Of a stretch of 64,000 nt of DNA, positions 47,660-56,331 are shown piece by piece (the stretch's first letter is position 1; the number at the start of each line of letters is the position of its first letter). A program made the translations under genes and the position numbers. Location: contig NC_011772.1 of NCBI RefSeq assembly GCF_000021305.1, positions 4,502,001-4,566,000 of the forward strand, given 5' to 3'. The DNA is from Bacillus cereus G9842 (GTDB taxonomy: Bacteria; Bacillota; Bacilli; Bacillales; Bacillaceae_G). The notes beneath the pieces were generated by a model, which made no database searches, had not been told where the DNA came from, and was given only the letters and a program-made list of their open reading frames with translations.

Positions 47660-47692
47660 AAAAGAAGGCCACTCAAAAAGTGCCTTCTTCTA
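47660..47692. terminator. Bidirectional terminator between DUF2785 gene and small membrane protein gene
   Basis: AAGAAGG-C-CACT pairs with AGTG-CCTTCTT across a short A-rich loop. Confidence 0.78.
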
Positions 47693-47879
47693 TTTCACTA
47701 ATATTTAATTGAAATTTCACGATCCAAACTGAGAAAAGGTGGACAAGAAGCGCAAACGCCATACATGCTCCACTTAAAAAAGTTAGTATAGGATGCGAAT
47801 ACACGTGCCCCAATCCATAGGATATCGCCACGAAAAACATTGTTATGTAAATATAAATTGCTCCATGTATTTGCCTCAT
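47673..47879 (-). CDS. Small membrane protein, two helices
   Basis: A 68-residue protein with two predicted membrane segments (IYIYITMFFVAISYGLG and ILTFLSGACMAFALLVHLF) and a short acidic tail. No family recognised. The ATG at 47879 lies 5-6 bases behind AAAGGAGG; an ATG 48 bases upstream lacks a site. The gene remnant upstream could have shared its transcript. Confidence 0.7.
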   Translation of the reverse strand: MRQIHGAIYIYITMFFVAISYGLGHVYSHPILTFLSGACMAFALLVHLFSVWIVKFQLNISEIEEGTF

Positions 47880-47942
47880 ATAAACCTCCTTTTCCCATAT
47901 TATAACATAAATTTTCTGATTATTCACATTAATTACTTGTAA

Positions 47943-48313
47943 TCAATATTTCTCAACTGTTACACCTCTTACAGCAGCCTTAATATACGGTGACCCTTGT
48001 AAACTTTGTAAATCCTCTGTTTTTCCTGTTACGACTATACCGTATATTGGTAAGTCTTTTGGTTTGGTGTTTTTTATTTCTTTATCCCGCATTAACGGGC
48101 AGTAAGACCTCACATCAAAATTCAGCGGAAGCAAAGAAATTAGGTGGGGGGCGGACTGCCCGTAAAAGCCCGATTGGTGAGGGCTGATAATCAGTGGGGG
48201 ATGACCCCCACTGATTAAAGTTTCACTTTATAGTTTATCCTAAAATATTCTCGATATCCCTCTTTATTTTCACTTAAAGATATCCAAATGCAGCTTTTAT
48301 AAATTGTTTCATA
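47943..48313 (-). pseudogene. Anti-sigma-factor-like gene fragment split by bcr1
   Basis: The last 48 codons (EIKNTKPKDLPIYG, VVTGKTEDLQSLQG, YIKAAVRGVTVEKY) resemble the C terminus of anti-sigma-factor C-terminal (SigmaReg_C type) proteins. The frame stops being native at the bcr1 boundary. On the other side, removing bcr1 and one ATAAA joins it in frame to ...ENKEGYREYFRINYK. The 5' part of such a gene, including any membrane segment, is absent, so this is a remnant. A 63-codon frame can still start inside bcr1. Confidence 0.65.
48081..48231 (+). repeat. bcr1 repeat, near full-length copy, inside a gene remnant
   Basis: A 151-base copy running TTTATCCCGCATTAACGGGC to AAAGTTTCACTTTAT, opposite in orientation to the copy at 54010, with TTTAT at both ends. 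A few indels distinguish it (for example GGTGGGGGGCGGACTGCC). Confidence 0.85.
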
Positions 48314-48316
48314 ATA

Positions 48317-48342
48317 AAAAGCACATCCATTTTGATGCGCTT
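48317..48342 (-). terminator. Terminator of the cupin-GNAT-DUF6176 operon
   Basis: AGCGCATC/GGATGTGCT stem followed by TTTTT on the minus strand, twenty bases after the last stop codon. Confidence 0.75.
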
Positions 48343-48362
48343 CTCTCTGAAATACTATTCTA

Positions 48363-48707
48363 TTATTTCATCGCTTCCTTCACAACATCTTGAATCATAA
48401 CAACTTCTGTTTTCATATCAATAGACGGTGCTTCTTCATCGATACATTCATACCAAAATGCTAAGTGCTTTTTATCAATTTCATGATGAGAATTTTCGAC
48501 ATGAGTCCCACCTTTTCCTTGCACAGAATACCAATATAAGTACTCTTCTCCATCTCTTATTTCCCGGAAAATTGTCTCAACGTACATCTTTTCGTCATTT
48601 AATGTCAAAAGTACTTCTTTCATATTATCATTAAGAAGCTGCATCCATTCATCTACTCGATGACTCTTACCAGGCTTAACTTTAAATCTCGTTAATTCTA
48701 CATTCAT
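48363..48707 (-). CDS. DUF6176 family protein
   Basis: A 114-residue soluble protein with the pattern RFKVKPGKSHRVDEWM, MYVETIFREIRDGEEYLYWYS and HLAFWYECID that I associate with DUF6176; possibly a ferredoxin-like dimeric barrel. Function unknown. Its ribosome-binding site lies in the end of the GNAT gene just upstream. Last gene of a three-gene operon. Confidence 0.78.
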   Translation of the reverse strand: MNVELTRFKVKPGKSHRVDEWMQLLNDNMKEVLLTLNDEKMYVETIFREIRDGEEYLYWYSVQGKGGTHVENSHHEIDKKHLAFWYECIDEEAPSIDMKTEVVMIQDVVKEAMK

Positions 48708-48709
48708 TT

Positions 48710-49498
48710 TTATTCCCCCGTTTTCTTACGTACAAACAAACTATATTCTATTGGATGATAAAAATTTAATTTACTAGCTAATTTTACCGAAGGAATATTG
48801 TCTACATAACAATCCCAACTCGGTATAATATCATTTTGCATGCAATGTTCAATGAACCTTGTCGCAACAGCTTGAGCTAACCCTTTCCCTTGATGCGCTT
48901 CATGTGTTGCAATATCTATTTCAGCAAAACCATTCCCGTTAAATATTGAGACACATTCAGCTACAATTATCCCATCTTGTTCTATACAAAATCCAAAACC
49001 ACTGTTCAAAAACGTTTCTTTTGATCCCCAATACTCTTTGTAGTACTCCTCTTTAAATTCACTGCTTCGCTCTATATCTCTTATATCAATACGCTTCACT
49101 TCATATGTATTTTTGTTAAAATCTCGTTGTTTCTCTTCAAAGGTTACGCTTTGAAATTTCATTCGCGGGATGTTCCGAAGTACATTACTAAAACGCTCTT
49201 CTATCATCATTTCCCATTCTTCGCTCGAAGTGAACAGTGTAAATCTCTTCTCTGTTTTTTCAATAGCCTTTTTGATATACGAAAATAAATCTTCGTTATA
49301 CTTGTGATCATCCGTATCACCAAATAAATAATAGATACCGTTAGCTGTAATAATTAATCCTGCTGTTAATTGCCCGTTTACAAAAACCTCACCATCTATC
49401 ATTCGATCACATACGGCATAAGCAAACGTCGTCGTTCTTGTATTACCTTCTAAAACCGGAAGAACTTTTCCATACTCAGCTACAGATAATTTTTTCAT
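48710..49498 (-). CDS. GNAT family N-acetyltransferase
   Basis: A 262-residue protein whose C-terminal half is a GNAT domain: the acetyl-CoA-binding motif is THEAHQGKGLAQAVA near residue 200, preceded by a strand ending AEIDIA. The N-terminal half is the extension typical of the GNAT_acetyltran group. Substrate unknown. Its start overlaps the cupin stop as ATGA, so translation is coupled; DUF6176 follows. Confidence 0.85.
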   Translation of the reverse strand: MKKLSVAEYGKVLPVLEGNTRTTTFAYAVCDRMIDGEVFVNGQLTAGLIITANGIYYLFGDTDDHKYNEDLFSYIKKAIEKTEKRFTLFTSSEEWEMMIEERFSNVLRNIPRMKFQSVTFEEKQRDFNKNTYEVKRIDIRDIERSSEFKEEYYKEYWGSKETFLNSGFGFCIEQDGIIVAECVSIFNGNGFAEIDIATHEAHQGKGLAQAVATRFIEHCMQNDIIPSWDCYVDNIPSVKLASKLNFYHPIEYSLFVRKKTGE

Positions 49499-49827
49499 AA
49501 TTGCTCCACCTTAATCGTATCAGCCTCTATATGTTCAAAACAAAGATTTACCGTTCTCTTTAATGCTCTCGTTCTATGAATCGTACATGCTGGAATTAAA
49601 ATAGAATCATTTGGCTTTAAAACCGCTGTTTCTCCATTTTCAAAATCAATAAGTAATTCTCCCTCTAGCACAATAAATAATTCATCCGAATTAGAATGAT
49701 AGTGCCAATCATATTCACCAGTAAATACAGCGATTCGTAAGCAATGACTGTTTATATTTGAAACGACGAAGTTTTTATGTTGATCTTGAATGTCCTTTGT
49801 TAATTCTATTAAGTTCACAGTTTCCAT
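49495..49827 (-). CDS. Cupin domain protein
   Basis: A 110-residue single cupin barrel. Metal-ligand motif 1 is seen in DWHYHSNSDELFIVLEGEL (two His and a Glu) and motif 2 in PACTIHRTRAL. The small size fits a sensor or isomerase-like cupin; substrate unknown. I prefer the second ATG at 49827 because the first (49839) directly touches AAAGG. First gene of the cupin-GNAT-DUF6176 operon. Confidence 0.82.
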   Translation of the reverse strand: METVNLIELTKDIQDQHKNFVVSNINSHCLRIAVFTGEYDWHYHSNSDELFIVLEGELLIDFENGETAVLKPNDSILIPACTIHRTRALKRTVNLCFEHIEADTIKVEQL

Positions 49828-49871
49828 CTTTCGTCTCATCCTTTCATTAGTCGTTCTTCTGAAAAATTAAC

Positions 49872-50294
49872 TTAATCTCCACCCCCTCCGCAATCTCCTC
49901 CACCATCACTTGAGCTACTACAATCACTGCTACTGTAGTCACCGAATCCACTTGATGAGCTTGAAGCGTATGAAGATTTTTTACTTCTTTTTCTATCTTT
50001 TTTACTTTCATGACTAGGCCATACTGTATCAAAAAATATAACGAATAAGACTAATTCTATTGCAACAAGGATAAATACTAAAATACTCTCAATAATATTA
50101 GGATTTATCTCAAAACTGTAAAACACTCCAAATGAATACATACACAAAATTACATACAGAGCCATACAAATATACCGAAATGATTTCTCTATCGTAATGA
50201 CTACTTTTTGTGAAAAAGGTATGTTCTGCTCCTGTTTTTTCTTTATGTACTTTTGTCTTTTAGCTTGCTTTCGCTTTCTCTTTTTGCTCCCCAT
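49872..50294 (-). CDS. Membrane protein with Ser/Gly/Cys/Asp-rich tail
   Basis: A 140-residue protein. A very basic start (GSKKRKRKQAKRQKYIKKK) is followed by two membrane helices around residues 42-60 and 70-90, a second basic stretch, and a tail of about 40 residues made almost only of Ser, Gly, Asp and two Cys, ending DGGGDCGGGGD. Not a recognised family; similar tails occur at the end of some membrane proteins such as TPM-type ones. Start behind AGAGGGAA. Confidence 0.65.
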   Translation of the reverse strand: MGSKKRKRKQAKRQKYIKKKQEQNIPFSQKVVITIEKSFRYICMALYVILCMYSFGVFYSFEINPNIIESILVFILVAIELVLFVIFFDTVWPSHESKKDRKRSKKSSYASSSSSGFGDYSSSDCSSSSDGGGDCGGGGD

Positions 50295-50356
50295 AGAATT
50301 CCCTCTTTTTTTATTATACAATTCTAAATTATCATAATAAAAATCGATTTACACCA

Positions 50357-50465
50357 ATAAAGTGAAACTTTGATCAGTGGGGGTTTTATTCATCCCCCAC
50401 CTAACTTCTTTGCTTCCGCTGAATTTTTGGGTGGGGGGTCTTACTGCCCGTTAATGCGGGATAAA
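50357..50465 (-). repeat. bcr1 derivative, 48-base internal deletion
   Basis: Both bcr1 ends with ATAAA are intact, but the middle is missing. Compared with the copy at 54010, exactly 48 bases between two CCCCAC direct repeats are gone, leaving one CCCCAC, as expected for slipped-strand deletion. Confidence 0.82.
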
Positions 50466-50496
50466 TAACAATTATTCACATGTTATTTCCCCATAT

Positions 50497-50529
50497 AAAA
50501 AAGACCCTCCTCACGAAAAGGAAGGTCTC
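50497..50529 (-). terminator. Terminator of ald
   Basis: AGACCTTCCT/AGGAGGGTCT stem with a T-run on the minus strand, just behind the ald stop. Confidence 0.82.
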
Positions 50530-50542
50530 AAATGTATTTCTA

Positions 50543-51676
50543 TTATGATAAAGCAGGAGCTTTTTCAAGTAGCTCTTTCGCATCAGCGTATTGTAAGCCA
50601 TGAGCTTCTGCAACTGCTTCGAATGTTACATAACCATCTAATGTGTTAATACCTTTTAATAGTGCAGTGTTGCCTAGGCAAGCATCTTTATAGCCTTTGT
50701 TCGCAATTTGTACTGCATATGGTACTGTAACGTTTGTTAATGCAAGAGTTGACGTACGTGGAACCGCACCTGGCATATTAGCAACTGCATAATGAACAAC
50801 GCCATGTTTTTCGTAAGTTGGGTTGTCGTGAGTTGTAATACGATCAGTTGTTTCGAAAATACCACCTTGGTCAATCGCGATATCTACAACGACAGAACCT
50901 GGTTCCATTGATTGAATCATTTCTTCTGTTACAAGTTTTGGCGCTTTTGCACCTGGAATTAATACCGCACCAATCACAAGGTCAGATTCTTTTACAGCTT
51001 CTGCAATGTTGTATGGATTAGACATTAACGTTTTTACTTGGTTACCGAAAATGTCATCTAGTTGACGAAGACGTTCTGCACTTAAGTCGATGATTGTTAC
51101 ATCCGCACCTAAACCTACTGCAATCTTAGCTGCGTTTGTACCAGCTTGACCACCGCCGATGATTGTTACTTTGCCGCGTTTTACCCCTGGAACGCCTGCA
51201 AGTAAAATACCTTTACCGCCTTTGTTTTTCTCAAGGAATTGTGCACCGATTTGTGCGGACATACGACCAGCTACTTCACTCATAGGTGCAAGTAATGGTA
51301 AAGAACGATTGTCTAATTGTACTGTTTCGTATGCGATTGATGCAACTTTGTTATCGATTAATGCTTTCGTTAATTCTGGTTCTGGAGCTAAGTGTAAGTA
51401 TGTGAATAAAATTAAACCTTCACGGAAATAGCCGTATTCACTTGCTACTGGCTCTTTTACCTTCATAACCATATCTTGATTCCATGCTTCTTCAGCAGTT
51501 TCTACAAGTTTCGCACCAGCTTGTACGTATTCTTCATCCGTAAAACCAGATCCTAAACCTGCTCCTTTTTGAACAAAAACTTCATGACCATTTTGTACTA
51601 AATGTACTGCTCCCGCTGGCGTCATTGCCACACGGTTTTCATTGTTTTTAATTTCTGTTGGAATACCGATACGCAT
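50543..51676 (-). CDS. ald: Alanine dehydrogenase
   Basis: A 377-residue NAD-dependent enzyme interconverting L-alanine with pyruvate and ammonia, important for growth on alanine and for sporulation in bacilli. Seen are [20 protein letters not shown], the catalytic THLHLAPE-like [12 protein letters not shown] block and the NAD-binding [17 protein letters not shown]. The ATG is behind AAGGGGG. Monocistronic, with its own terminator. Confidence 0.97.
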   Translation of the reverse strand: MRIGIPTEIKNNENRVAMTPAGAVHLVQNGHEVFVQKGAGLGSGFTDEEYVQAGAKLVETAEEAWNQDMVMKVKEPVASEYGYFREGLILFTYLHLAPEPELTKALIDNKVASIAYETVQLDNRSLPLLAPMSEVAGRMSAQIGAQFLEKNKGGKGILLAGVPGVKRGKVTIIGGGQAGTNAAKIAVGLGADVTIIDLSAERLRQLDDIFGNQVKTLMSNPYNIAEAVKESDLVIGAVLIPGAKAPKLVTEEMIQSMEPGSVVVDIAIDQGGIFETTDRITTHDNPTYEKHGVVHYAVANMPGAVPRTSTLALTNVTVPYAVQIANKGYKDACLGNTALLKGINTLDGYVTFEAVAEAHGLQYADAKELLEKAPALS

Positions 51677-51889
51677 GATTAGTTCCCCCTTGAGTTATGA
51701 AATGACCCCTGAATCATTTTTTAAAGCGCTTTCTACGCTCTTATATTTTAACATAATATCTCAATATTTGACAAAAAATAATACGAGTTTTCCGATAGAT
51801 TTAATTTTATATTAAAAGACAGTATTATCCGCACCTCTCAGCACAATGGATAAACTGTCCAATTATTTGAAACTTCATCTTATTTTATT

Positions 51890-52648
51890 CTATCGATGTC
51901 TATGAATAACATCCACTGCACCAGTCACTTCAATAATTGTACCGGTAATCATATCGGAATCGTCCTCACATAAAAACGAAATGGTTCTTGCAATATCTTC
52001 ACCTGTTCCAGATCTACCAATCGGTGTGTTATGCTCTTTCAGCTGACGTGCTTCTTGAATAGTTGCCTCTTTCATATCGCCTATAATATCACCAGGACAT
52101 ACCATGTTCGCAGTAATACCATACTCCGCTTCTTCATAAGCAACTGTTTTCGTTAATGAAACAAGTCCTACTTTGGCCGCTGCAAAAGCTGAACGATAAA
52201 TCCATCCCGGTGCACTATCCGCCCCTTGAAATCCGTAATTAATAATACGGCCAAAGCTCTGTTTTCTCATGACCGGAACGACAAGTTTTAATAAATGAAA
52301 TACCGCTGTTAAATTTCCCTGAATCATTTCATTCCATTCATCTTCTTCATAATCAACTAACTTTTTTCGTTCAAATACATATGGACCAGCATTATTAATT
52401 AAGAAATCAATTTTGCCAAAACGGCTTATCGCTTCTTCTACCATTTTATGTAAATCTTCCTTTTTCGTGACATCCGCTTGCACGAATTGTAGACGCTCTT
52501 CCATATTTTTATATGTTTCTTTCAACTTTTCCATAGCCGTGATATCGCTATGATACGTTACTGTTACTGAATATCCTTTAGCCAATAACTTTTCTGTTAC
52601 TTGCTTTCCTAAACCTTTCGTACCGGCTGTAATGAGCGCGTGTCTCAC
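51890..52648 (-). CDS. SDR family oxidoreductase, YtkK-like
   Basis: A 252-residue short-chain dehydrogenase/reductase. The cofactor motif TAGTKGLGKQV is a variant of TGxxxGxG, NNAG is present in FLINNAGPYVF, and the catalytic region reads GFQGAD...YRSAFAAAKVG, where the usual YxxxK is shifted to Y-RSAFAAAK, so the classical tetrad is not clear. The GTG at 52648 is 7 bases behind AAGGAGG; longer upstream frames are rejected. The place near ytkL suggests ytkK of B. subtilis. Confidence 0.82.
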   Translation of the reverse strand: MRHALITAGTKGLGKQVTEKLLAKGYSVTVTYHSDITAMEKLKETYKNMEERLQFVQADVTKKEDLHKMVEEAISRFGKIDFLINNAGPYVFERKKLVDYEEDEWNEMIQGNLTAVFHLLKLVVPVMRKQSFGRIINYGFQGADSAPGWIYRSAFAAAKVGLVSLTKTVAYEEAEYGITANMVCPGDIIGDMKEATIQEARQLKEHNTPIGRSGTGEDIARTISFLCEDDSDMITGTIIEVTGAVDVIHRHR

Positions 52649-52828
52649 AAACATGCCTCCTTTTAAATTGCTATACTTCATATGTAACAAGTTCTCGCTC
52701 CAATTACAACTAAAATGAATTGAAACAGAGTTTTCAAAATTCTGTAACGTTTCTGGCAAGCACGTTACCAAAATTTGTTTTATAATTAAGTTGTAAACAG
52801 TTATAAAACAGATTGGGAGGAATTTACT

Positions 52829-53287
52829 ATGAATAATACATATACAAATATTTTAATCGCGGTGGATGGTTCTAAAGAAGCAGAAAAAGCCTTTAAAAAA
52901 GCAATTCAAGTCGCAAAGCGCAACAATGCAACATTAACAATCGCTCATATCGTTGATGTAAAAGCGTACTCAGCAGTAGAGGCTTATAGCCGTGCAATTG
53001 CTGAACGTGCAAATCTATTTGCAGAAGACTTATTAGAAGACTACAAAAAAACTGCGCTTGAAGCTGGTCTTGAAAAAATTGAAACTGTATTAGAATTTGG
53101 TAACCCTAAATCTAAAATTTCAAAAGAAATCGCTCCAAACCATAAAGTAGATTTAATTATGTGTGGTGCGACTGGTTTAAATGCTGTTGAACGCTTCCTA
53201 ATCGGTAGCGTCTCTGAACATATTATTCGCTATGCGAAATGCGATGTCCTTGTTGTTCGTGGTGATGAGGAGCAAGGTGATCTTTAA
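52829..53287 (+). CDS. Universal stress protein UspA family
   Basis: A 152-residue single-domain Usp with an ATP-binding style: NILIAVDGSKEAEKAF at the start and the GATGLNAVERFLIGSVSEHII loop near residues 112-132, which matches G-2x-G-9x-G-S. Such proteins bind ATP or act in stress survival; the exact role is unknown. The ATG is behind GGGAGGAA. Divergent from the SDR gene. Confidence 0.92.
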   Translation: MNNTYTNILIAVDGSKEAEKAFKKAIQVAKRNNATLTIAHIVDVKAYSAVEAYSRAIAERANLFAEDLLEDYKKTALEAGLEKIETVLEFGNPKSKISKEIAPNHKVDLIMCGATGLNAVERFLIGSVSEHIIRYAKCDVLVVRGDEEQGDL

Positions 53288-53296
53288 TTTATAGAT

Positions 53297-53329
53297 AAAA
53301 CACCAAGTCCACATGGGCTTGGTGTTTTT
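53297..53329. terminator. Terminator of the universal stress protein gene
   Basis: Stem AAAACACCAAG/CTTGGTGTTTT with T residues on the plus strand. Confidence 0.87.
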
Positions 53330-53430
53330 CATTTCACATATTTCACTATAAATACAAGACAAGCCACAATAACAACAGTAATTGCTAATACATAGGGAGG
53401 AAGAAACTTCAAAGACCATAATGCCATCAT
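53329..53430 (-). CDS. Possible 33-residue membrane peptide following a stop codon in frame
   Basis: A frame with a double ATG encodes a strongly hydrophobic peptide (YVLAITVVIVACLVFIV) that ends at the shared terminator. It lies in the same frame as, and directly beyond, the TAA that ends the upstream membrane-protein gene, with eight open codons between. No good ribosome-binding site is seen. It may be a coupled small gene or a C-terminal part lost by a stop mutation. Confidence 0.4.
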   Translation of the reverse strand: MMALWSLKFLPPYVLAITVVIVACLVFIVKYVK

Positions 53431-53454
53431 AATCGTCGCAACCGTTAAGTATGC

Positions 53455-54054
53455 TTACTTTGCATCTTCTGTCATTTTTTTACGAAGTAAGAAGACGTAC
53501 AAATAGCCAATTGGCGGCGTAATGAAGCAAAGAACATATATGATTTTTGATTTTAAATACCATTTTTGTTCTCCAAGTTTCTTTATATCCCCTTCTATTC
53601 TCTTATGATCTTGTTCTCTCGCTTCTTCTACAAGCGGATTTTCCTCTTCTCCTCGCTTTTCTTTCATATAAGGAAGAAAGTGCATAAAAAAATAGTATGC
53701 GAATACGAACGCTCCAAATCCAATATTTAATCTTTCTAATGGAATATGCTCACTAAAAAAAGCTGCAGTAAGCACTAAAGACAAACAGTACGTCATCATC
53801 CAAAATGAACGTTTTCTCTTTTTCCGTTCCATTTCTTTTTTATCTTGTACATGTTTTCTTTTCGAAAGCCATATTGAAATACAGCAATCTACTAGAAATA
53901 GAGAAAAAATAAATATCGCAACGTGTACTGTTTCTACATTTCCAAATGAAAATACGTTTGGGAATGCAACATACAATACAATTAGCGTGTACAAAATTAG
54001 CCCTATAAAATAAAGTGAAACTTTAATCAGTGGGGGGTTTTGTTCATCCCCCAC
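53455..54054 (-). CDS. Membrane protein with start region displaced by bcr1
   Basis: About 190 native residues with four to five membrane segments (LILYTLIVLYVAFPNVF, VAIFIFSLFLVDCCISIW, and later ones), then a charged loop and a last segment IYVLCFITPPIGYLYVFLL. The open frame now starts at a GTG inside bcr1 without a ribosome-binding site. The old start is ATG at 54174-54176 with AAAGGG seven bases ahead: without bcr1 and one duplication it reads MRRIYFIGLILYTL. The gene is probably inactivated or poorly translated. Family not recognised. Confidence 0.6.
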   Translation of the reverse strand: MGDEQNPPLIKVSLYFIGLILYTLIVLYVAFPNVFSFGNVETVHVAIFIFSLFLVDCCISIWLSKRKHVQDKKEMERKKRKRSFWMMTYCLSLVLTAAFFSEHIPLERLNIGFGAFVFAYYFFMHFLPYMKEKRGEEENPLVEEAREQDHKRIEGDIKKLGEQKWYLKSKIIYVLCFITPPIGYLYVFLLRKKMTEDAK

Positions 54055-54166
54055 TGATTATTAGTTGAACCAATCGGGCTTTTACGGGCAGTTGATCCCC
54101 ACCTAACTTCTTTGCTCTCGCTAAATTTTGAGGTGGGGGTCTTACTGCCCGTTAATGCGGGATAAA
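54010..54166 (-). repeat. bcr1 repeat, full-length copy, inserted at codon 5 of a gene
   Basis: A 157-base copy with ATAAA at each end (54010-54014 and 54162-54166). It is the best-preserved copy in the window and was used as reference. A third ATAAA (54005-54009) belongs to the gene. Confidence 0.88.
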
Positions 54167-54271
54167 TACGTCTCATTTTTCATCCCTTTCTTATTTCCTA
54201 ACATTACGTTAACATACATTTTTTAGAAATAGACGGACAAAATATATATGTGTAAAAAAGGAGGATGCTAT

Positions 54272-54451
54272 ATGGATGATTCTGAACGCATTATTTTAGA
54301 CGTGAACGGCAAAGAAATTGAAATGCTAGATAAGATTCGCACTCATTTTAAAGAAAAACATGGCGTTGAACTAAGTAATGGTGCATTACTTCGTGATTTG
54401 ATGGATATTGAGTATATTCGAATTACAGAAGATCGACATAAGTATGATTAA
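54272..54451 (+). CDS. Small soluble protein, 59 residues
   Basis: A charged protein MDDSERIILDVNGKEIEMLD with a helix-rich remainder (IRTHFKEKHGVELSNGALLRDLMDIEYI). The layout, a short N-terminal strand and then two helices with SNGALLRDLM, hints at a ribbon-helix-helix-like fold, but no family is certain. The ATG at 54272 is 7 bases behind AAAGGAGG; an in-frame ATG 24 bases upstream is rejected. Confidence 0.7.
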   Translation: MDDSERIILDVNGKEIEMLDKIRTHFKEKHGVELSNGALLRDLMDIEYIRITEDRHKYD

Positions 54452-54454
54452 AAG

Positions 54455-54492
54455 AAAAACGACTGCAGGCGAATGCCATCAGTCGTTTTTTT
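54455..54492. terminator. Bidirectional terminator between 59-residue gene and DUF3139 gene
   Basis: AAAAACGACTG/CAGTCGTTTTT stem with an inner GGC/GCC hairpin. Confidence 0.87.
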
Positions 54493-54844
54493 ATTTAAGC
54501 TCTTGATGCTTCCCGCCCATACCACCTGGCTCATTACTATCTTGGTGTACAGTTAGTTTATTTGTTTTCTCATCTTTTAAAACTCTATATGTATATGATT
54601 CATTTGGTTCATCTTTAAACTGCACATTCATACCGTATGAACCAATTTTGCTATAAAAGGCTGGTTTTATGTATGCAATATCACTTTCTTTATATCCTTT
54701 ATCTTGCAAATGCCACATCGTTGCGATAATCGCTTCTTCTCGCTTTTCTTTTTCACCAACATACATATATTTGTCCAAAAGAAACACTTTAGCATTTGCA
54801 ATTAAACTAATTACCAGTACAATGATAAACACTATTTTTTTCAT
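54491..54844 (-). CDS. DUF3139 domain-containing exported protein
   Basis: A 117-residue protein with an N-terminal membrane anchor or signal (IVFIIVLVISLIANAKVFLL) and an extracytoplasmic alpha/beta part containing HLQDKGYKESDIAYIKP, typical of DUF3139. Function unknown. It begins behind AGGGGAAG and lies downstream of argGH, but the argH terminator separates the transcripts. Confidence 0.8.
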   Translation of the reverse strand: MKKIVFIIVLVISLIANAKVFLLDKYMYVGEKEKREEAIIATMWHLQDKGYKESDIAYIKPAFYSKIGSYGMNVQFKDEPNESYTYRVLKDEKTNKLTVHQDSNEPGGMGGKHQELK

Positions 54845-54903
54845 AGACTTCCCCTAAATTGTTATTTTTTACTACATTGTAACTTAAATGCTAGTAAAAA
54901 ATA

Positions 54904-54936
54904 AAGTACGCCAGACTTTACTAGACTGGCGTACTT
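54904..54936 (-). terminator. Terminator of argGH
   Basis: AAGTACGCCAG/CTGGCGTACTT stem with a T-rich flank on the minus strand. Confidence 0.87.
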
Positions 54937-54942
54937 CCCAAC

Positions 54943-56331
54943 TCAATTCTTAATAACTTCTTTCGTTAACCCCTTCGCCTTTTCCAAAGCGTTTTTGATT
55001 TGTTCAAACCCTGTCCCACCAGCACTATTACGACGCTTTACAGCCTCATATGGTGAAAGAACTTCATACAAATCTTCTTCAAATAAAGGGCTCATTTCTT
55101 TATATGTTTCAAGCGGGACATCTAATAAATAAATTCCTTTTTGTGTGCAGTGTAGCACTAACTTCCCTACAATTTCATGAGCTTGACGGAATGGTAGTCC
55201 TTTGTTTGCTAAGTAGTCGGCAATTTCTGTTGCGTTGGAGAAATCTTGCGTCACAGCTTGCCCCATTTTTTCTTTGTTTACAGTCATCGTTTCAAGCATG
55301 CCCGCCATAATATGAAGGCAACCTTCTACTGTTTTAACTGTATCAAACATTCCTTCTTTATCTTCTTGTAAGTCTTTATTGTAAGCGAGTGGTAATCCTT
55401 TCATTACTGTAAGTAAACTGAATAAATTACCGTATACTCTGCCTGTTTTACCACGGATTAGTTCCGCCATATCCGGATTTTTCTTTTGCGGCATAATGCT
55501 GCTACCTGTCGCATATTGATCGCTCATTTCAATAAATTGAAACTCTTGGCTACTCCATAAAATAAGTTCCTCACAAAAACGTGATAAGTGCATCATGAGC
55601 ATAGATGAATTACTTAAAAACTCCAGTATGAAATCACGATCACTTACTGCATCTAAACTATTTTCATAGATTCCATTAAACCCAAGAAGTTCCGCACTAT
55701 ATTCTCGGTCGATCGGGAATGTCGTCCCAGCTAGCGCTCCTGCCCCTAACGGCGAAATGTTAATACGCTTTAACGAATCTTCATAACGATTCACATCACG
55801 CTCTAACATCCAAAAATAAGCGAGAATATGATGAGCAAATGAAATCGGCTGAGCACGCTGCAAATGCGTATAGCCCGGCATAATGGTTTCAATATTATTT
55901 TCTGCTTGGTGAACAAGAACAGTTTGCAATTGTTTTGTAGCCTTTATAATATGTTCTACCTTTTCTTTTAAATACAAATGCATATCTGTCGCCACTTGAT
56001 CGTTACGACTTCGGCCTGTATGAAGTTTCCCTCCTACTTCACCGATTTTTTCAATTAACATCTTTTCAATATTTAAATGAATATCTTCAGCTTCAATCGA
56101 AAAATGTAATTTATTTTGTTTCGCTTCTTCTAATAAATATTGAAGACCTATCTTTATTTTCTCTGCCTCTTCTTTCGTAACGATGCCTTGCTTTGCTAGC
56201 ATCGTTACGTGTGCAATACTCCCTTTTATATCTTGATTTACTAATTGTTGATCGAAGGAGATGGATGCTCCAAACTCTTCAACCCACGCTTCCGCTTCTT
56301 CCGTAAAACGTCCGCCCCAAAGTTTGCTCAC
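54943..56331 (-). CDS. argH: Argininosuccinate lyase
   Basis: A 462-residue enzyme of the fumarase/aspartase superfamily that splits argininosuccinate into arginine and fumarate. Seen are [23 protein letters not shown], the catalytic loop [13 protein letters not shown] and a C-terminal [11 protein letters not shown]. The start is GTG, overlapping the argG stop as GTGA, so the last two steps of arginine synthesis are translationally coupled. Confidence 0.97.

Noticed and set aside
47990..48187. Plus-strand frame of 65 codons through bcr1 and the anti-sigma remnant
   Set aside because: It is antisense to the remnant and exists only because bcr1 is open in several frames.
46669..54166. CRISPR-like array from the repeated sequences
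   Set aside because: The repeats are dispersed kilobases apart, in both orientations and of different length; they are bcr1 elements, not an array.
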